The position numbers were made by a program, and so were the translations under genes. From Saprospiraceae bacterium (lineage in GTDB: Bacteria > Bacteroidota > Bacteroidia > Chitinophagales > Saprospiraceae): a stretch of 7,163 nt of DNA. This document shows positions 5,467 through 7,163 of this stretch, in pieces. Each line of letters opens with the position of its first letter. Position 1 is the stretch's first letter. Location of the stretch: NCBI GenBank assembly GCA_020628755.1, contig JAHDEQ010000210.1, positions 1-7,163 on the forward strand. Direction: 5' to 3'. The notes beneath the pieces are model-generated. The model saw only the letters and a list, made by a program, of their open reading frames with translations. It had not been told where the DNA came from and did not search any database.

Positions 5467-7098
5467 ATGGTAACAGTACAAAACGTAAGTTTACAATTTG
5501 GCAAAAGAGTCCTTTTTGACGAGGTCAATCTCAAATTCAATAGTGGCAATTGCTATGGCGTGATTGGTGCAAACGGGGCGGGGAAGTCCACGTTTTTAAA
5601 AATATTGTCGGGCGAAATTGATCCCAATCAAGGTTCGGTTAGTATCGAGCCAGGTAAGCGTATGGCGGTTTTAAAACAAAACCACTTTGAGTTTGAAGAA
5701 GAAGAAGTGCTCAATACTGTTATCATGGGACACAAAGAGATGTACGATATAATGGTAGAAAAAAATGCCATTTATATGAATCCTGATGCGACAGAAGCAG
5801 AAGGATTGCGTGCTGCGGATTTGGAAAATACGTTTGGTGAAATGGGCGGCTGGAATGCTGAAAACGATGCAGCAGAATTGTTGAGCCACATGGGTATTAA
5901 AGAGGATTTGCATTATAAAAAAATGAAGGAGCTAAGTGGTGGCGAAAAGGTAAAGGTCTTGCTGGCGCAAGCCCTCTTCGGTAATCCTGATTTGCTGCTT
6001 TTGGATGAGCCTACCAACGACTTAGATGCGAAAACGGTAACTTGGTTATCTGAGTTTTTGGCAGATTTTAAGAATACAGTTATCGTCGTTTCGCATGACC
6101 GTTATTTCCTAGATATGGTGTGTACACATATCGTGGATGTGGATTATAATAGTATCCGAATTTTTACAGGAAATTATACCTTTTGGTACGAGTCGAGCCA
6201 ATTGATGAGCCAACAAATGGCCAATAAGAACAAAAAAATGGAGCAAAAACGCAAAGAAATGATGGAGTTTATCCAACGTTTTGCTGCCAATGCTTCCAAA
6301 TCTCGACAAGCTACCAGCCGCAAAAAAGCACTCGAAAAACTCAACCTCGAAGAAATCAAACCTTCGACTCGAAAATATCCCTTCATCCATTTCAAACCCG
6401 AACGTGAGCCAGGTGATCAAATCCTGAAAGTCGATAATCTGAGCAAGCGAAACGAAGCAGGTGATTTATTATTTGGCAATGTTTCTTTTACGATGAATCG
6501 TGATGAAAAAATTGCAGTTTTGGCAGATAATTCTGCAATATTAACGGCATTTTTTGAAGTTATTTCTGGTAAACAGCAAGCCGATTCAGGTACAATTGAA
6601 TTTGGCGTTACCATAACCAAAGCCTATTTGCCAAACGAAAATAGCGAGTTTTTTACCGACGAAAATGACCAAGATTTAATCAATTGGTTACGTCAATATT
6701 CAGAAGAAAAAGACGAGCAGTTTATTCGAGGATTTTTAGGACGAATGTTGTTTTCAGGCGAAGAAGTACACAAACAATCGAGTGTACTTTCGGGAGGGGA
6801 GAAGGTGCGTTGTATGTTATCTAAAGTCATGTTATCCAATCCTAATTTCTTGATTATGGATGAACCAACCAATCACCTCGATTTGGAATCTATCACGGCA
6901 CTCAATAACGGTATGCGTGATTTTAAAGGCAATATGTTATTTGCTACACATGACCACAAATTGACTTCGACGGTTGCCAATCGTATTATTGAATTGACCC
7001 CCAACGGTATCATTGATACCTTGATGGATTATGATGATTATATCAAATCAGATAAAATCAAAGCACAACGAGAGGAGTTGCAATTAGCAACTGCTTAG
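5467..7098 (+). CDS. ybiT: ABC-F ATPase, YbiT-like translation factor, with degenerate second Walker A
   Basis: A 543-residue soluble protein with two ABC domains and no membrane segments, so an ABC-F factor that acts at the ribosomal E site, not a transporter. It resembles E. coli YbiT along its length (CYGVIGANGAGKSTFLKIL, VIMGHKEMYD, ANASKSRQATSR). NBD1 is complete: Walker A GANGAGKST (34-42), signature LSGGE (156-160), Walker B LLLLDEP (176-182), H-loop His210. The charged linker spans about 240-310. NBD2 keeps LSGGE (441-445), FLIMDEP (461-467) and His495. Its Walker A, expected at 353-361, reads ADNSAILTA: the glycines are lost and the invariant Lys is Leu359. Flanking residues stay in register, so this is not a frameshift. 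I recall a similar loss in other Bacteroidota homologues. It is probably a housekeeping factor, not a drug-resistance ABC-F, but resistance cannot be excluded. It has its own promoter, hairpin leader and terminator. Confidence 0.96.
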   Translation: MVTVQNVSLQFGKRVLFDEVNLKFNSGNCYGVIGANGAGKSTFLKILSGEIDPNQGSVSIEPGKRMAVLKQNHFEFEEEEVLNTVIMGHKEMYDIMVEKNAIYMNPDATEAEGLRAADLENTFGEMGGWNAENDAAELLSHMGIKEDLHYKKMKELSGGEKVKVLLAQALFGNPDLLLLDEPTNDLDAKTVTWLSEFLADFKNTVIVVSHDRYFLDMVCTHIVDVDYNSIRIFTGNYTFWYESSQLMSQQMANKNKKMEQKRKEMMEFIQRFAANASKSRQATSRKKALEKLNLEEIKPSTRKYPFIHFKPEREPGDQILKVDNLSKRNEAGDLLFGNVSFTMNRDEKIAVLADNSAILTAFFEVISGKQQADSGTIEFGVTITKAYLPNENSEFFTDENDQDLINWLRQYSEEKDEQFIRGFLGRMLFSGEEVHKQSSVLSGGEKVRCMLSKVMLSNPNFLIMDEPTNHLDLESITALNNGMRDFKGNMLFATHDHKLTSTVANRIIELTPNGIIDTLMDYDDYIKSDKIKAQREELQLATA

Positions 7099-7125
7099 AC
7101 CTTGATTTTAAAACTGATTTTAGGC

Positions 7126-7162
7126 AAAACCCAATAGTCTGTTTCAAAGATTATTGGGTTTT
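7126..7162 (+). terminator. Intrinsic terminator of the ABC-F gene
   Basis: AAAACCCAATA (7126-7136) pairs perfectly with TATTGGGTTTT (7152-7162). A G-T pair and TCT/AGA extend the stem to 15 pairs around a 7-nt loop (7141-7147), and a T-run reaches the window end. It begins 27 bp after the ABC-F stop, so this gene is transcribed alone. Confidence 0.9.
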
Positions 7163-7163
7163 T

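Noticed and set aside
6400..6640. Frameshift or assembly error as the cause of the missing second Walker A
   Set aside because: The sequence before (DEKIAVL) and after (SGKQQADSGTIEFG) aligns with YbiT in the same frame, and the intervening length is unchanged.
5467..7098. Antibiotic-resistance ABC-F or ABC transporter ATPase
   Set aside because: There is no membrane partner gene, and the sequence follows the YbiT housekeeping subfamily closely. Resistance cannot be fully excluded but nothing supports it.

Overview
The window looks like a chromosomal segment of a Bacteroidota bacterium, possibly from the Saprospiria/Cytophagia side. The evidence is its AT-rich composition, start codons without clear Shine-Dalgarno sequences, textbook Bacteroidota promoters (TACCTTTG -7 boxes), a YbiT-type ABC-F protein of Bacteroidota flavour, and a secreted protease with C-terminal beta modules of a kind I associate with this phylum. 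The species cannot be named from the sequence alone. There are six protein genes, one of them cut by the left edge. I see no tRNA, rRNA, CRISPR array or transposase gene.

Layout. On the minus strand, 1-749 encodes the first ~249 residues of a multi-pass membrane protein. It lies 2 bp downstream of an RluE-type 23S rRNA pseudouridine synthase (752-1345), so the two are probably co-transcribed. The gap 1346-1618 holds a 78-bp imperfect palindrome (1408-1485) and a promoter candidate for a small basic, tail-anchored membrane protein (1619-1900). After a 231-bp gap with weak hairpins comes a secreted HEXXHXXGXXHD zinc metalloprotease (2132-4030). It ends at a strong bidirectional terminator (4043-4086) shared with the convergent housekeeping gene ychF (4113-5210, minus). 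ychF is divergent from a YbiT-like ABC-F ATPase gene (5467-7098, plus), which is followed by its own terminator (7126-7162).

The most interesting stretch is the 256-bp divergent region between ychF and the ABC-F gene. It contains two back-to-back promoters of nearly the same design. Each transcript then carries the same kind of leader: GAATC, four 8-nt units of consensus NNNRACAC, and a 6- or 7-nt spacer to the ATG. In the ABC-F leader this array also forms one side of a 17-bp perfect hairpin, and short upstream ORFs start just before it. The ABC-F protein has an unusual asymmetry: its second Walker A motif is destroyed (lysine replaced by leucine) while the signature, Walker B and H-loop of that half remain intact.

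Functionally, three of the six genes (rluE, ychF, ABC-F) concern the ribosome or translation, which suits an ordinary core-genome neighbourhood. The protease and the two membrane proteins are accessory. Nothing here forms an obvious multi-gene novel system. The candidates for new biology are the shared octamer leader and the palindromic repeat.
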